Below, one piece after another: positions 25,825 to 37,049 of a DNA stretch of 64,000 nucleotides. The notes under the pieces were generated by a model. It was given only the letters and a program-made list of their open reading frames with translations. It made no database searches and had not been told where the DNA came from. The stretch lies in assembly GCA_003246205.1 (NCBI GenBank), contig QKBC01000010.1, positions 62,001 to 126,000 on the forward strand. Direction: 5' to 3'. Each line of letters starts with the position of its first letter. The first letter of the stretch is position 1. Made by a program: the position numbers and the translations under genes. Source of the DNA: Flavobacterium haoranii (GTDB lineage: Bacteria > Bacteroidota > Bacteroidia > Flavobacteriales > Flavobacteriaceae).

Positions 25825-27003
25825 ATGAGCTCTGAAAATAGCAAACGCTACAATTTAAGAGGGGTTTCCGCTTCAAAGGAAGATGTTCACAATGCTATCA
25901 AAAACATTGATAAAGGATTATTCCCCAAGGCTTTTTGCAAAATTATTCCTGATTATTTAACAAATGATGACCAATATTGTGTCATAATGCATGCCGACGG
26001 TGCCGGAACTAAATCATCTCTGGCTTATATGTACTGGAAAGAGACCGGTGATTTGTCTGTATGGAAAGGTATTGCTCAAGATGCTTTAATTATGAATATT
26101 GACGATTTACTTTGTGTAGGAGCAACCGATAATATTTTATTGTCGTCAACTATTGGACGTAATAAAAATTTGGTTCCGGGCGAAGTAATTTCAGCTATTA
26201 TAAATGGTACGGAAGAGTTGATTTCTGATTTAAAAGAACACGGAGTTACAATCCATTCAACAGGTGGAGAAACTGCTGATGTCGGAGATTTAGTCCGTAC
26301 GATTATCGTAGATTCTACAGTGACAGCACGAATGAAACGAGAAAATGTTATTGATAATGCTAATATTCAAGCAGGAGATGTTATTGTAGGTTTGGCTTCA
26401 TTCGGACAGGCAACTTATGAAAAAGGATACAATGGCGGAATGGGAAGTAATGGATTAACTTCTGCTCGGCATGATGTTTTTGCTAAATATTTAGCTGAAA
26501 AATATCCGGAAAGTTTTGATGCTTCAGTTCCTAATGAATTAGTGTATTCCGGTCATATTAAATTAACTGATGCCGTTGAAAATAGTCCGATTGATGCTGG
26601 AAAATTAGTATTGTCACCAACGCGTACCTATGCGCCGGTTATCAAAAAGATTTTAGAAAAATACAATGCAAATGATATTCACGGAATGGTGCACTGTAGT
26701 GGAGGAGCACAAACAAAGGTTCTTCACTTTGTTGATAACGTTCACGTGATAAAAGATAATTTGTTTCCGGTTCCGCCGTTATTCAAATTGATACAAGAAC
26801 AATCAAAAACCGATTGGAAAGAAATGTATCAAGTGTTTAATTGTGGTCATCGTATGGAATTATACGTTCCTGCTGAACTGGCAAATGATATTATTGCTAT
26901 CTCAAAATCGTTTAATATCGATGCGCAAATTGTAGGTAGAGTAGAAGCTTCAACTGAAAAGAAATTAACCATAACATCGGAATACGGAGTTTTTGAATAT
27001 TAA
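25825..27003 (+). CDS. purM: Phosphoribosylformylglycinamidine cyclo-ligase (AIR synthetase)
   Basis: Closes FGAM to aminoimidazole ribotide with ATP, the fifth step of purine synthesis, in the cytosol. The 392-residue protein has the PurM/AIRS fold landmarks: HADGAGTKSSLAY, the metal/phosphate strand ALIMNIDDLLCVGATD, HSTGGETADVGDLVRTI and the glycine-rich GMVHCSGGAQTK. Sequence and length fit the Bacteroidota variant, which is longer than the roughly 345-residue E. coli enzyme. A second purine gene, guaA, follows after an S23-type gene, so a purine cluster has been split. Assignment relative to other AIRS-fold proteins (PurL, SelD) is secure by motif order. Confidence 0.88.
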   Translation: MSSENSKRYNLRGVSASKEDVHNAIKNIDKGLFPKAFCKIIPDYLTNDDQYCVIMHADGAGTKSSLAYMYWKETGDLSVWKGIAQDALIMNIDDLLCVGATDNILLSSTIGRNKNLVPGEVISAIINGTEELISDLKEHGVTIHSTGGETADVGDLVRTIIVDSTVTARMKRENVIDNANIQAGDVIVGLASFGQATYEKGYNGGMGSNGLTSARHDVFAKYLAEKYPESFDASVPNELVYSGHIKLTDAVENSPIDAGKLVLSPTRTYAPVIKKILEKYNANDIHGMVHCSGGAQTKVLHFVDNVHVIKDNLFPVPPLFKLIQEQSKTDWKEMYQVFNCGHRMELYVPAELANDIIAISKSFNIDAQIVGRVEASTEKKLTITSEYGVFEY

Positions 27004-27045
27004 TTTTGAAGTAAAAAGCGAAAAATAAAAAGGAAAAGGTGATAG

Positions 27046-27396
27046 ATGAAAGAAAATGATTTATTGAAAAGAACCTTTAATTTTGGGATTTCGTGTTTGA
27101 AATATTTAAGGAAATTAGAAATAAATCCTGAAAATAATCTAATAAGATTTCAATTAGGAAAATCTTGTACTTCAATCGGTGCTAATTATGAAGAGTCTCA
27201 GGCTGGTTCATCAAAAGCAGATTTTATTAATAAGGTAAAAATTGCTTTAAGAGAAGCTAGAGAGTCAAATTATTGGTTACGAATTTTAAAAGAATTAAAT
27301 GGGAAAAATGATGAGACCCTTGATTTGTTGATTAAAGAAAGTCAAGAGTTGAAAAATATTTTAGCAGCTATAATAATAAAATCGAATAATAATTAA
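27046..27396 (+). CDS. Four-helix bundle protein (23S rRNA intervening-sequence / S23 family)
   Basis: A 116-residue all-helical protein with family landmarks LLKRTFNFGISCLKYLRKL, QLGKSCTSIGANYEESQAG and KIALREARESNYWLRIL. S23 proteins were first seen in 23S rRNA intervening sequences of spirochaetes, but in Bacteroidota they occur as stand-alone genes scattered between operons; their function is unsettled. This one separates purM from guaA, and is flanked by A-rich (27010-27040) and T-rich tandem (27428-27455) sequences that are partly inverted copies, suggesting insertion as a unit. Confidence 0.9.
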   Translation: MKENDLLKRTFNFGISCLKYLRKLEINPENNLIRFQLGKSCTSIGANYEESQAGSSKADFINKVKIALREARESNYWLRILKELNGKNDETLDLLIKESQELKNILAAIIIKSNNN

Positions 27397-27427
27397 AATT
27401 TAAGGTTTAGGTTTTTGGAGGTTTTTT

Positions 27428-27455
27428 AACTTTTTCCTTTTAACTTTTTCCTTTT
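27428..27455. repeat. Tandem 14-bp repeat AACTTTTTCCTTTT x2
   Basis: Two perfect copies lie between the S23-type gene and guaA. The core TTTTCCTTTT is the inverse complement of AAAAGGAAAA at 27028-27037, on the other side of the S23 gene. Confidence 0.7.
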
Positions 27456-27469
27456 CTTAAACAACAACA

Positions 27470-28999
27470 ATGCAACACAACGTTTTAATTTTAGATTTTG
27501 GTTCACAATACACACAGCTGATTGCTCGTAGAGTAAGAGAGCTGAATATTTTTTGTGAAATATATCCGTATAACAATCCGCCGGAAGATTTATCATCTTT
27601 CAAAGCAGTAATCCTGTCAGGAAGTCCGTTTTCAGTTCGCTCTGAAGATGCTCCTCATCCTGATTTGTCTGAAATTAGAGGTAAAAAACCTTTATTAGCA
27701 GTTTGTTACGGAGCACAATATTTGGCTCATTTTTCAGGTGGAGAAGTAGCACCGTCAAACATTCGTGAGTATGGCAGAGCGAATTTGTCTTTCATTAAGG
27801 AAGGCGAGACATTCTTTGAGAATGTAAATGTTGGAAGCCAAGTTTGGATGAGCCACTCCGATACGATTAAACAGTTACCTACAAATGGAGTTCGTTTAGC
27901 AAGTACTAAAGATGTTGAAAATGCAGCTTATCGCATTGAAGGAGAAGAGACTTATGCGATCCAATTCCACCCGGAAGTGTATCACTCAACCGATGGTAAA
28001 CAAATGTTGGAAAATTTCTTAGTAAAAATTGCAGGAGTAGAGCAAAGCTTTACAGCAAATGCTTTTGTGGAAGAAATTATAGAAGAGCTAAAGCAAAAAA
28101 TCGGTAATGATAAAGTAGTTTTAGGATTATCAGGTGGAGTAGATTCTACGGTTGCGGCTGTTTTATTGAATAAAGCTATCGGCGATAACTTATATTGTAT
28201 TTTCGTGAACAACGGTTTGTTGCGTAAAAATGAGTTCGAAAGCGTATTGCACCAGTATAAAGACATGGGCTTAAATGTGAAAGGAGTTGATGCTTCGGCA
28301 CGCTTTTTGGACGCTTTAGCAGGGTTAGATGATCCGGAAGCAAAACGTAAAACTATTGGCCGCGTGTTTATTGAAGTGTTTGATGATGAGGCACATTTAT
28401 TGAAAGATGTTAAATGGTTAGGTCAAGGAACTATTTATCCCGATGTAATTGAATCAGTTTCAGTGAAAGGTCCATCAGCAACAATCAAATCACATCACAA
28501 CGTAGGTGGTTTGCCGGATTTTATGAAATTACAGGTAGTTGAACCGTTGCGAATGTTATTCAAAGACGAAGTTCGACGAGTAGGAAAAACATTGGGAATT
28601 GATGATGAATTATTAGGAAGACATCCTTTTCCGGGACCTGGATTAGCAATTCGGATTTTAGGAGATATTACTCCGGAAAAAGTTAGTATATTGCAAGAAG
28701 TTGATGCTATTTTTATCAACGGATTAAAAGAACACGGTTTATATAATAAAGTATGGCAGGCTGGCGCTATTTTACTTCCGGTAAATAGTGTAGGTGTAAT
28801 GGGAGATGAGCGTACCTATGAAAAAGTAGTAGCATTGCGTGCTGTGGAATCTACAGATGGAATGACGGCAGATTGGGTTCATTTACCGTATGAGTTCTTA
28901 ATGAAAGTTTCAAACGAAATTATTAATAAAGTGAAAGGCGTAAATAGAGTTGTGTATGATATTAGCTCTAAGCCGCCTGCAACTATAGAATGGGAATAA
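27470..28999 (+). CDS. guaA: GMP synthase (glutamine-hydrolysing)
   Basis: Amidates XMP to GMP. The 509-residue protein has both halves: a class I glutamine amidotransferase (about 1-190) with nucleophile Cys in [13 protein letters not shown] and the His/Glu pair in [10 protein letters not shown], and the synthetase with the PP-loop [15 protein letters not shown] and the C-terminal dimerisation domain ([17 protein letters not shown] ... [11 protein letters not shown]). The leader ends AAACAACAACA before the ATG, without a Shine-Dalgarno site, as normal for this phylum. The LysM protein gene begins 10 bases after its stop, so read-through is likely. Confidence 0.97.
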   Translation: MQHNVLILDFGSQYTQLIARRVRELNIFCEIYPYNNPPEDLSSFKAVILSGSPFSVRSEDAPHPDLSEIRGKKPLLAVCYGAQYLAHFSGGEVAPSNIREYGRANLSFIKEGETFFENVNVGSQVWMSHSDTIKQLPTNGVRLASTKDVENAAYRIEGEETYAIQFHPEVYHSTDGKQMLENFLVKIAGVEQSFTANAFVEEIIEELKQKIGNDKVVLGLSGGVDSTVAAVLLNKAIGDNLYCIFVNNGLLRKNEFESVLHQYKDMGLNVKGVDASARFLDALAGLDDPEAKRKTIGRVFIEVFDDEAHLLKDVKWLGQGTIYPDVIESVSVKGPSATIKSHHNVGGLPDFMKLQVVEPLRMLFKDEVRRVGKTLGIDDELLGRHPFPGPGLAIRILGDITPEKVSILQEVDAIFINGLKEHGLYNKVWQAGAILLPVNSVGVMGDERTYEKVVALRAVESTDGMTADWVHLPYEFLMKVSNEIINKVKGVNRVVYDISSKPPATIEWE

Positions 29000-29009
29000 A
29001 TTTTTAAAC

Positions 29010-30980
29010 ATGGTAATACGTAAAATTGCATTTTTAATGTTGTTATTATCTTGGAGTGTAATGACTGCAAGACAAGAACCTTATGTAAAACATAATATTG
29101 CAAAAGGTGAAACGGTTTATAGCATAGCCAGAAAATACAAAGTAACACCTTATGACATTTACAAACTAAATCCGGATGCTAAAAACGGAATTAAAGAGAA
29201 TGCAGTTTTATTGATTCCAACGAAGTCTTCTGCTACTATTACAAATACAGTAAAACCGGAAGAAAAAGAAGAAACAAAAGCGATTTCATCAGGGGATGAA
29301 GGGATTGCTACAACTACACATGTTGTAAAAACTAAAGAGACACTTTATGGTCTAGCAAAACAATATGATGTTTCTGTTGCAGATCTAAAAGAATGGAATC
29401 CTGATGTTGCTCAAAATGGATTAAAGGTAGGACAGGAAATTATCGTTTCTAAAGATTACCAACCTGATAATTCAAATGATGCAGTTGAAATTACAACTAC
29501 AAAAAATACAACAGAGGTTTTTACGCATGTGGTAAAGACAAAGGAAACTTTATATGGTATTTCCAAACAATACAATCTATCAGTTGCTGAATTAGAAGAG
29601 CTAAATCCGCAATTAAAAGAAAACGGATTACAAATTGGAGATACATTACAGTTAAAAAAAGTAGTACAGGAAAAAAGTAGCAATATAAATGGAAATGTTA
29701 TTACATCCAGTATTGGTGTGTTAGAACGTTATTATATTGTTAAACCGGAAGAAACTTTATTTAGTATTTCCAGAAAGCTTAGTGTTGCCGAGGAAGAATT
29801 ATTAAAATTAAATCCGGACGCGGCTAATGGCGTGAAAGCAGGAATGAAGTTAAAGTTACCGAATACTTTCGTTTCTAAAAGCAAGCCACAAATGGATTTG
29901 GCTAAAACAGTAGATTTTACTACTAGAAAAGATTTGGTGTTACTACTACCTTTTAATGTGTCTAAAATTTATGCAGATACTTCCAAAACAGTACAAGAAA
30001 GTATTAAGGAAAATAAATTCCTGAATCTTACTTTAGATTTCTATTCAGGAGCTTTAATGGCTATAGATTCAGCTAAAGTGCTAGGACTGCCCGTTGATGT
30101 AAAAATTTTGGACGTGGAAAGTTCTCGTTCAACTTCTAACATTGCTAAAATTATAGGGAGAAATGATTTTTCTAATGTAGATGCCGTAATCGGTCCGTTT
30201 CAAAACTCTCATGTAGAAGCAACAGCTCAATTATTGTCGCAATACAAAGTACCGGTTATTTCTCCGCTTTCAAAAGAAGAGAGTAAACCTTTGTCAAATT
30301 TGTATAATGTTGTGCCGGTACAAGAAGCAATGTACAAAGCTGTTTTTGATTATATGTATGCTAAGAATGGTAACGTTCTGGCGGTGGTAAGTAAGAAAAA
30401 AAATAGTACTAAGGAATATTTACAACAACATTATAAAGATGTAAAATTTGCATCATATAATACAGAAGGAGCTATTGACTTGGAGAGTATACGTGCCAAT
30501 TTGATTAAAAGCCAAAAGAATTTTGTAATTCTGGAATCAGAATTAGCGAGCCAAGTCTTAAACGTAACCAATGCTTTGGCGAAATATAAAAAAGATTTTG
30601 ATATACAACTGGTAGCATTAGAATTATACGATACATTGGATTACGATGAAATTCCGATGCAAAATTTAGTTGATCTGAATTTATTATTCCCTTCAAGTAG
30701 AAGAGAAGTTAATACTCCGGAAGGTTTAGCTTACGAAAATAAATATAAAAGGCTATATGGAGTAACGCCAAACTCTCGTGTGAATACAGGATTCGATGTT
30801 ACATTTGATACTTTATTACGCATTTGCCAACCGGAAAGTTTTGAAGAAACAGCTAAAAAATACAAAACAGAGCAAATAGAAACAGCTTTTGATTATGAAT
30901 CCCACAACGGAGTTATTGTGAATGATGCGGTTTATATTCAATATTATGATAGCGATTATACCATAAAGCCGGCTAGATAA
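29010..30980 (+). CDS. LysM-repeat protein fused to a periplasmic-binding-protein-like domain
   Basis: A 656-residue exported protein. After a signal peptide (about 1-20) come four LysM modules: HNIAKGETVYSIARKYKVTP, HVVKTKETLYGLAKQYDVSV, HVVKTKETLYGISKQYNLSV and YYIVKPEETLFSISRKLSVA, separated by Thr/Glu-rich linkers (about 25-290). The rest (about 310-640) resembles a type 1 periplasmic-binding fold of the amino-acid ABC transporter kind (DAVIGPFQNSHVEATAQLLS ... VPVISPLSKEE). No permease is nearby, so it probably senses or scaffolds at peptidoglycan and does not feed a transporter; this is inference. It lies directly downstream of guaA. Confidence 0.87.
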   Translation: MVIRKIAFLMLLLSWSVMTARQEPYVKHNIAKGETVYSIARKYKVTPYDIYKLNPDAKNGIKENAVLLIPTKSSATITNTVKPEEKEETKAISSGDEGIATTTHVVKTKETLYGLAKQYDVSVADLKEWNPDVAQNGLKVGQEIIVSKDYQPDNSNDAVEITTTKNTTEVFTHVVKTKETLYGISKQYNLSVAELEELNPQLKENGLQIGDTLQLKKVVQEKSSNINGNVITSSIGVLERYYIVKPEETLFSISRKLSVAEEELLKLNPDAANGVKAGMKLKLPNTFVSKSKPQMDLAKTVDFTTRKDLVLLLPFNVSKIYADTSKTVQESIKENKFLNLTLDFYSGALMAIDSAKVLGLPVDVKILDVESSRSTSNIAKIIGRNDFSNVDAVIGPFQNSHVEATAQLLSQYKVPVISPLSKEESKPLSNLYNVVPVQEAMYKAVFDYMYAKNGNVLAVVSKKKNSTKEYLQQHYKDVKFASYNTEGAIDLESIRANLIKSQKNFVILESELASQVLNVTNALAKYKKDFDIQLVALELYDTLDYDEIPMQNLVDLNLLFPSSRREVNTPEGLAYENKYKRLYGVTPNSRVNTGFDVTFDTLLRICQPESFEETAKKYKTEQIETAFDYESHNGVIVNDAVYIQYYDSDYTIKPAR

Positions 30981-30998
30981 TTTAAATTCTAAAATAAA

Positions 30999-31229
30999 TT
31001 GGAATCCAATCAAGAAAAATTGATAAAACTGGCTCATACCAAAATGCCTTTCGGAAAATATGAAGGACGCTTTTTAATTGATTTGCCGGAGCATTATATA
31101 GTATGGTTTAAGCAAAAAGGATTTCCTAAAGGACAATTAGGTCAACAATTGGAACTAGTTTACGAATTAAAAATGAATGGATTGGAAGAATTAGTTCGAA
31201 ATATCCAAAAAAGGTTTCCGATAGCATAA
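30999..31229 (+). CDS. DUF3820 family small protein
   Basis: A 76-residue cytosolic protein with the DUF3820 core: MPFGKYEGRFLIDLPEHYIV and WFKQKGFPKGQLGQQLEL. The only start that keeps the N-terminal helix is a TTG at 30999: an in-frame stop lies nine bases upstream, and the first ATG (Met16) would cut the conserved MPFGKY. Related proteins have been labelled quorum-sensing-regulated virulence factors, but also occur with DNA-repair nucleases; the role is open. It follows the LysM gene by 18 bases. Confidence 0.85.
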   Translation: MESNQEKLIKLAHTKMPFGKYEGRFLIDLPEHYIVWFKQKGFPKGQLGQQLELVYELKMNGLEELVRNIQKRFPIA

Positions 31230-31237
31230 TGCCTTTT

Positions 31238-31267
31238 TTGGTTTTATAATTTCAATTTATATTTTTG
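31238..31267 (+). promoter_or_regulatory. Bacteroidota-type promoter (TTG-N19-TATTTTTG)
   Basis: TTG at 31238-31240, a 19-base spacer and TATTTTTG at 31260-31267 match the consensus. It serves the DUF805 gene starting at 31286. Confidence 0.7.
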
Positions 31268-31285
31268 GAACACAATTAATTTAAA

Positions 31286-31744
31286 ATGGAAAAATTAGAA
31301 GACGATTACAATATTTTTGACTGGTGGAAAAAAGTAGTTTTTCAAAACTATCTCAATTTTGGAGGTAGAGCCAGAAGAAAAGAATTTTGGATGTTCCAAT
31401 TGGTGAATATTCTGATTATATTATCTTGTAGTATTCTTTTTACGATACTTGTGGAATCTTCCAGTAATATTTCATCAGCAATAGCTTTCGTACCGTTAGT
31501 CTTTCTAATCGTTTATCTTTTATTGATATTTCTTCCGTTACTTGCGGTTAGTGTTAGAAGACTTCATGATACGAACAGAAGCGGGTGGTATTATCTTTTT
31601 GGATTTATACCTTATGTAGGAGGTATTATAATGTTGGTTTTTTATGTAGGAGAAGGCACTTCAGGAACTAATCAATATGGATATGATCCGAAGAAACCGA
31701 TACCGGATAACGAAATAGACGAAATAGGTCAAATACAAGAATAA
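31286..31744 (+). CDS. DUF805 family inner-membrane protein
   Basis: A 152-residue membrane protein. The N-terminus has the family motif NYLNFGGRARRKEFWMF, followed by three membrane helices (about 36-60, 66-92 and 105-122) and the characteristic SVRRLHDTNRSGWYYL loop. The C-terminus ends in GTSGTNQYGYDPK, also typical. Function unknown. It stands alone between its own promoter and terminator. Confidence 0.93.
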   Translation: MEKLEDDYNIFDWWKKVVFQNYLNFGGRARRKEFWMFQLVNILIILSCSILFTILVESSSNISSAIAFVPLVFLIVYLLLIFLPLLAVSVRRLHDTNRSGWYYLFGFIPYVGGIIMLVFYVGEGTSGTNQYGYDPKKPIPDNEIDEIGQIQE

Positions 31745-31749
31745 AAATT

Positions 31750-31778
31750 AAAAAGCCGATTAATTTAATCGGCTTTTT
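31750..31778 (+). terminator. Rho-independent terminator
   Basis: A 13-bp stem (AAAAAGCCGATTA / TAATCGGCTTTTT) with a 3-base loop; the flanking A and T runs make it usable on both strands. Confidence 0.92.
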
Positions 31779-31822
31779 AATTAAAAGTAAGGAAAACTTA
31801 AATTAATTTCAGAAATCTATAA

Positions 31823-33520
<1,698 letters not shown>

Positions 33521-33556
33521 AAAGTTACTTTTAAGGTAACAGAATACTGATACTAA

Positions 33557-35440
33557 ATGGAAGAAAAAAAGTTAGACGTAAAATCGATTATCGGGTTTGT
33601 TTTAATCTCAGGTGTTTTGATGTGGATGATATATTCCAACACCCCAACGCCGGAGGAACTTCAGGAAAAAGAAAAACAAGAACAGGCAGAAAAAGCTAAG
33701 GAAGCGGCTGCTGAACCGGAAACTACTGTGGCGGTAATAAATCCGGCAGATTCGGTTAATGTGGCTAAGGCTCAAAAAGAATTAGGTTCGTTTGCCTATT
33801 CTGCAACCTTGCCTTCTGCTAAAAACGATTTTACTGAAATTAAAAATGATGTTTTAGCTTTAAAAATTGCTAATAAAGGTGGTTATATAGCAGAAGCAAC
33901 AATTTTAGGTTTTGAAAGGTTTGAGAAAGATTCAAAACAATTAGTTCAGTTAATAAAAGACAATAATGCACAATTTGATTTAACTTTAAGTACAAAGGAC
34001 AATCATGTTTTGCATACGCAAGATTTGTATTTTGAACCTAAACTGACTACAGAAGGAGAAAATCAGGTTTTAACGATGCAGCTAAAAGCAGGGGCTAACC
34101 AGTTTTTAGAGTACCGTTATGTATTGAAACCAAAAGAATACATGCTGGATTTTGCTATTCGTTCGCAAGGTTTAGAGAATGTAATCGATGCTTCTAAGCC
34201 TGTTGATTTAGAGTGGCAGATGAAAACGTATAGAAATGAAAAAAGTATTTCGTACGAAAATCGTTATACAGACTTGAGATTTGAGTATGAAGGCGGTAAA
34301 GACGATTATTTGAATGCTCAACGAAAAGAATCCGATGATACAGCGGATGACGTAACATGGATTGCTTTTAAACAGCATCATTTTGTTTCTGTTTTATTGA
34401 CCGATACACCGTTTAAAAAAGCAGAGCTTAAATCAAACAACCTTGTGGATAATGAGGATATTGATACTATTTATACCAAGAAATTATTTGCTAAAATGCC
34501 TTTGGAACTGAAAAACGGAGCATTAAGCTATAACATGAATTGGTATTATGGTCCGGCAAGATATCAGACATTGAATGATTACAACCGAAATTTAGATGAG
34601 ATCATGCCGTTAGGTTGGGGAATTTTCGGATGGATCAACCGTTATGCGTTTATTCCGGTGTTTACACTGATCAGTGGTTTTATGCCCTATGGTATCGCGA
34701 TTATCATATTCACAATTTTAGTTCGTTTGGTAATGTCGCCGGTAACTTATAAGTCATATTTGTCACAGGCAAAAATGAAAGTATTGCGTCCGGAAATTAC
34801 TGAACTTAACGAGAAGTACAAAGACAATGCGATGAAGAAACAGCAAGAAACAATGAAGTTGTACTCAACTGCTGGGGTAAACCCAATGGCGGGTTGTATT
34901 CCGGCTTTGTTGCAGATGCCGGTATTCTATGCGTTGTTTCAATTTTTCCCGTCAATGTTCGATTTACGTCAGAAAAGTTTCTTATGGGCTAAGGATTTGT
35001 CTTCTTATGATAGTATTTATCAATTGCCGTTTAAGATTCCTTTTTATGGAGATCACGTGAGTTTGTTCCCTATTTTGGCATCAGTAGCTATTTTCTTCTA
35101 TATGCGAATGACTACAGGAGATCAGCAAATGGCACAACCGCAACAAGAAGGAATGCCGGATATGAGCAAGATTATGAAAATGATGTTGTACATTTCTCCT
35201 TTGATGATGTTGGTATTCTTTAATAACTATGCATCTGGGTTATCTTTGTATTATTTTATTTCAAACTCAATTACCATCGGTATTATGTTTGTTATTAAAA
35301 ATTACATTATAGATAATAATAAGATTCATGCTAAGATTCAGCAAAATAAGACAAAACCCAAAAAAGAAGGGAAATTCCAACGTAAGATGCGCGAAATGAT
35401 GGAACAGGCCGAAGCGCAGCAAAAGAATAGTAAAAAATAA
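33557..35440 (+). CDS. yidC: Membrane protein insertase YidC
   Basis: Inserts and folds inner-membrane proteins, alone or with Sec. The 627-residue protein has an N-terminal membrane anchor (IIGFVLISGVLMWMIYSN), a large periplasmic domain (about 30-345) and the Oxa1 core with five helices (from GIAIIIFTILVRLVMSPVTY, then the INPMAGCIPALLQMPVFYAL-like segment, to LSLYYFISNSITIGIMFVIK). The core arginine is in ILVRLVMSP. The lysine-rich C-tail fits ribosome contact. It is followed by a terminator, closing the pyrG-yidC unit. Confidence 0.96.
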   Translation: MEEKKLDVKSIIGFVLISGVLMWMIYSNTPTPEELQEKEKQEQAEKAKEAAAEPETTVAVINPADSVNVAKAQKELGSFAYSATLPSAKNDFTEIKNDVLALKIANKGGYIAEATILGFERFEKDSKQLVQLIKDNNAQFDLTLSTKDNHVLHTQDLYFEPKLTTEGENQVLTMQLKAGANQFLEYRYVLKPKEYMLDFAIRSQGLENVIDASKPVDLEWQMKTYRNEKSISYENRYTDLRFEYEGGKDDYLNAQRKESDDTADDVTWIAFKQHHFVSVLLTDTPFKKAELKSNNLVDNEDIDTIYTKKLFAKMPLELKNGALSYNMNWYYGPARYQTLNDYNRNLDEIMPLGWGIFGWINRYAFIPVFTLISGFMPYGIAIIIFTILVRLVMSPVTYKSYLSQAKMKVLRPEITELNEKYKDNAMKKQQETMKLYSTAGVNPMAGCIPALLQMPVFYALFQFFPSMFDLRQKSFLWAKDLSSYDSIYQLPFKIPFYGDHVSLFPILASVAIFFYMRMTTGDQQMAQPQQEGMPDMSKIMKMMLYISPLMMLVFFNNYASGLSLYYFISNSITIGIMFVIKNYIIDNNKIHAKIQQNKTKPKKEGKFQRKMREMMEQAEAQQKNSKK

Positions 35441-35450
35441 TATAAATACT

Positions 35451-35477
35451 AAGCCCTGTTTCAACAACGGGGCTTTT
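35451..35477 (+). terminator. Rho-independent terminator
   Basis: A 10-bp stem (AAGCCCTGTT / AACGGGGCTT, one G-T pair) with TCAAC loop and a T-tract follows yidC. Confidence 0.9.
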
Positions 35478-35491
35478 TTATATCTTGCAGT

Positions 35492-36316
35492 ATGAAAGTT
35501 TTGATTATTGGTTTCGGAAATATGGGGCAAACCTATGCCAACAGTTTTGTAGGTTCAGGTTTTGTGGCTTCATCAGATATTTTTGTATTAAATCGCAGTG
35601 AAATTCAGCAAAAGGAAAAATTCCCGATCGATGCTGCCAATTTTTATACAAAGCCTACAGCAAAAGTCTTTGATGTGGACATCATTATTATAGCTGTAAA
35701 ACCTCAGGATTTTAATACTTTGGCAGAAACCATAAAACCGTTTATTCATGCAGAACATTTGATCTTGTCAGTGATGGCAGGAATTACAATAAATAGTATA
35801 AGTGAGGCGTTCTCCAATACAAAAGTTGTACGTTCTATGCCTAATATTCCAACGCAAATTGGTTTAGGAATGACTGTTTTTTGTGCTTCTAATGATTTAG
35901 ACAGAAAAGAGTTGTTTATTATTCAGAACCTGATTAATACAACCGGGAAATCGATCTATATTGATAAAGAAGAAATGCTGAATGCTGCAACAGCCGTTTC
36001 CGGTAGCGGACCAGCTTATGTTTTCTATTTTATGAATGCCATGATTGAATCAGCTATAAAATTAGGTTTTTCGAAGTCAGAAGCAGAATTCTTAGTCAAT
36101 CAAACCTTTTTAGGAGCTGTCCAGTTGCAAAACCGCAGCAAGATCTCTCATCAGGAATGGATCGATAAAGTAGCTTCAAAAGGAGGAACAACAGAAGCCG
36201 CTTTAAAAATGTTTCAAGCTTTCAATCAATTTGAAGGAATCGGAAAAGGAGTTGAAGCTGCCAATGAACGTGCAATTGAACTTGGCAAACTATTTGATAA
36301 TTATGAAAAAAAATAA
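35492..36316 (+). CDS. proC: Pyrroline-5-carboxylate reductase
   Basis: Last step of proline synthesis: NAD(P)H reduction of pyrroline-5-carboxylate. The 274-residue protein has the dinucleotide fold VLIIGFGNMGQTYANSF, the family block VRSMPNIPTQIGLGMTVF and the C-terminal signature AVSGSGPAYVFYFMNAMIE with SKGGTTEAALKMF. A TATCTTGCAG element sits directly before the ATG, a variant of the -7 sequence seen elsewhere, so the leader may be very short. The MORN protein gene overlaps its end by 14 bases. Confidence 0.95.
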   Translation: MKVLIIGFGNMGQTYANSFVGSGFVASSDIFVLNRSEIQQKEKFPIDAANFYTKPTAKVFDVDIIIIAVKPQDFNTLAETIKPFIHAEHLILSVMAGITINSISEAFSNTKVVRSMPNIPTQIGLGMTVFCASNDLDRKELFIIQNLINTTGKSIYIDKEEMLNAATAVSGSGPAYVFYFMNAMIESAIKLGFSKSEAEFLVNQTFLGAVQLQNRSKISHQEWIDKVASKGGTTEAALKMFQAFNQFEGIGKGVEAANERAIELGKLFDNYEKK

Positions 36317-37049
36317 AACCATGCGATATATACTTTTATTTGTTCTAAGTTCATTTTTAATGACTGCTCAGGAAAAGATCAATCAATATGATACTAACGG
36401 TAAGCGTCACGGATTGTGGAAAGGAGTTCATGAGCAATCAAAACGCCCTCGTTACGAAGGAACTTTTGAGCATGGAAAAGAAATAGGTGTATTTAAGTAT
36501 TTTGATGACACAAAGGCAGGAACAGTTATTGCTACACGCGATTTTTCTAAAGGAAACGGAACTTGTTATGTTATTTTTTACAATCAAAAAAGTAATAAAG
36601 TAAGCGAAGGACTTTTGAAGAATAAACTGCCGGAAGGTGAATGGAAATATTACCATTTAGACAGCCCTCAGTTAATGACAACAGAGTTCTATAAGAATGG
36701 AAAGCTGGAAGGTGAAAGAAAAGTGTTCTACAGAGACGGTTCGGTAGCGGAGATATCTCATTATAAAAAAGGACTGTTAGATGGAAATTACAAGAAATAT
36801 GGCGAAAATGAAAAGCTACTAGAAGATATCAATTATAAGAACGGAGAACTTCATGGTAGTGTTGCCTATTATAATGGTAACGGACATCTGGAGTTTAAAG
36901 GGACCTATAATAACGGACGAAAAGTTGGTTATTGGGAAACTTATGAAGAAGGAAAATTAGTTAAAAAAGAAAAAGTGACACATTACACTCGTAAAACATT
37001 TAAAATGGATAATCCGGGTGAATTGGAAACTAAAAACGATAAAAAATAA
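36303..37049 (+). CDS. Exported MORN-repeat (YwqK-like) protein
   Basis: A 248-residue protein with signal peptide (RYILLFVLSSFLMTAQ) and about eight MORN_2-type repeats of the form YxNGKxxGxWxxY, such as NGKRHGLWKG, YEGTFEHGKEIGVFKYF, YKNGKLEGERKVFYRDGS, YKNGELHGSVAYYNGNG and YNNGRKVGYWETYEEGK. Similar proteins are annotated as YwqK antitoxins, but export and the missing toxin gene argue against that role. Two starts are possible: 36303 (MKKNKT, basic n-region, overlaps proC) and 36321; the first is preferred for its signal peptide. mnmA starts on the base after its stop. Confidence 0.83.
   Translation: MKKNKTMRYILLFVLSSFLMTAQEKINQYDTNGKRHGLWKGVHEQSKRPRYEGTFEHGKEIGVFKYFDDTKAGTVIATRDFSKGNGTCYVIFYNQKSNKVSEGLLKNKLPEGEWKYYHLDSPQLMTTEFYKNGKLEGERKVFYRDGSVAEISHYKKGLLDGNYKKYGENEKLLEDINYKNGELHGSVAYYNGNGHLEFKGTYNNGRKVGYWETYEEGKLVKKEKVTHYTRKTFKMDNPGELETKNDKK

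Noticed and set aside
28879..29148. 89-codon minus-strand frame across the guaA/LysM junction
   Set aside because: It is antisense to two confident genes and has no recognisable pattern.
36303..37049. YwqK-type antitoxin with a partner toxin
   Set aside because: The MORN protein has a signal peptide, and its neighbours are proC and mnmA; no toxin candidate exists.
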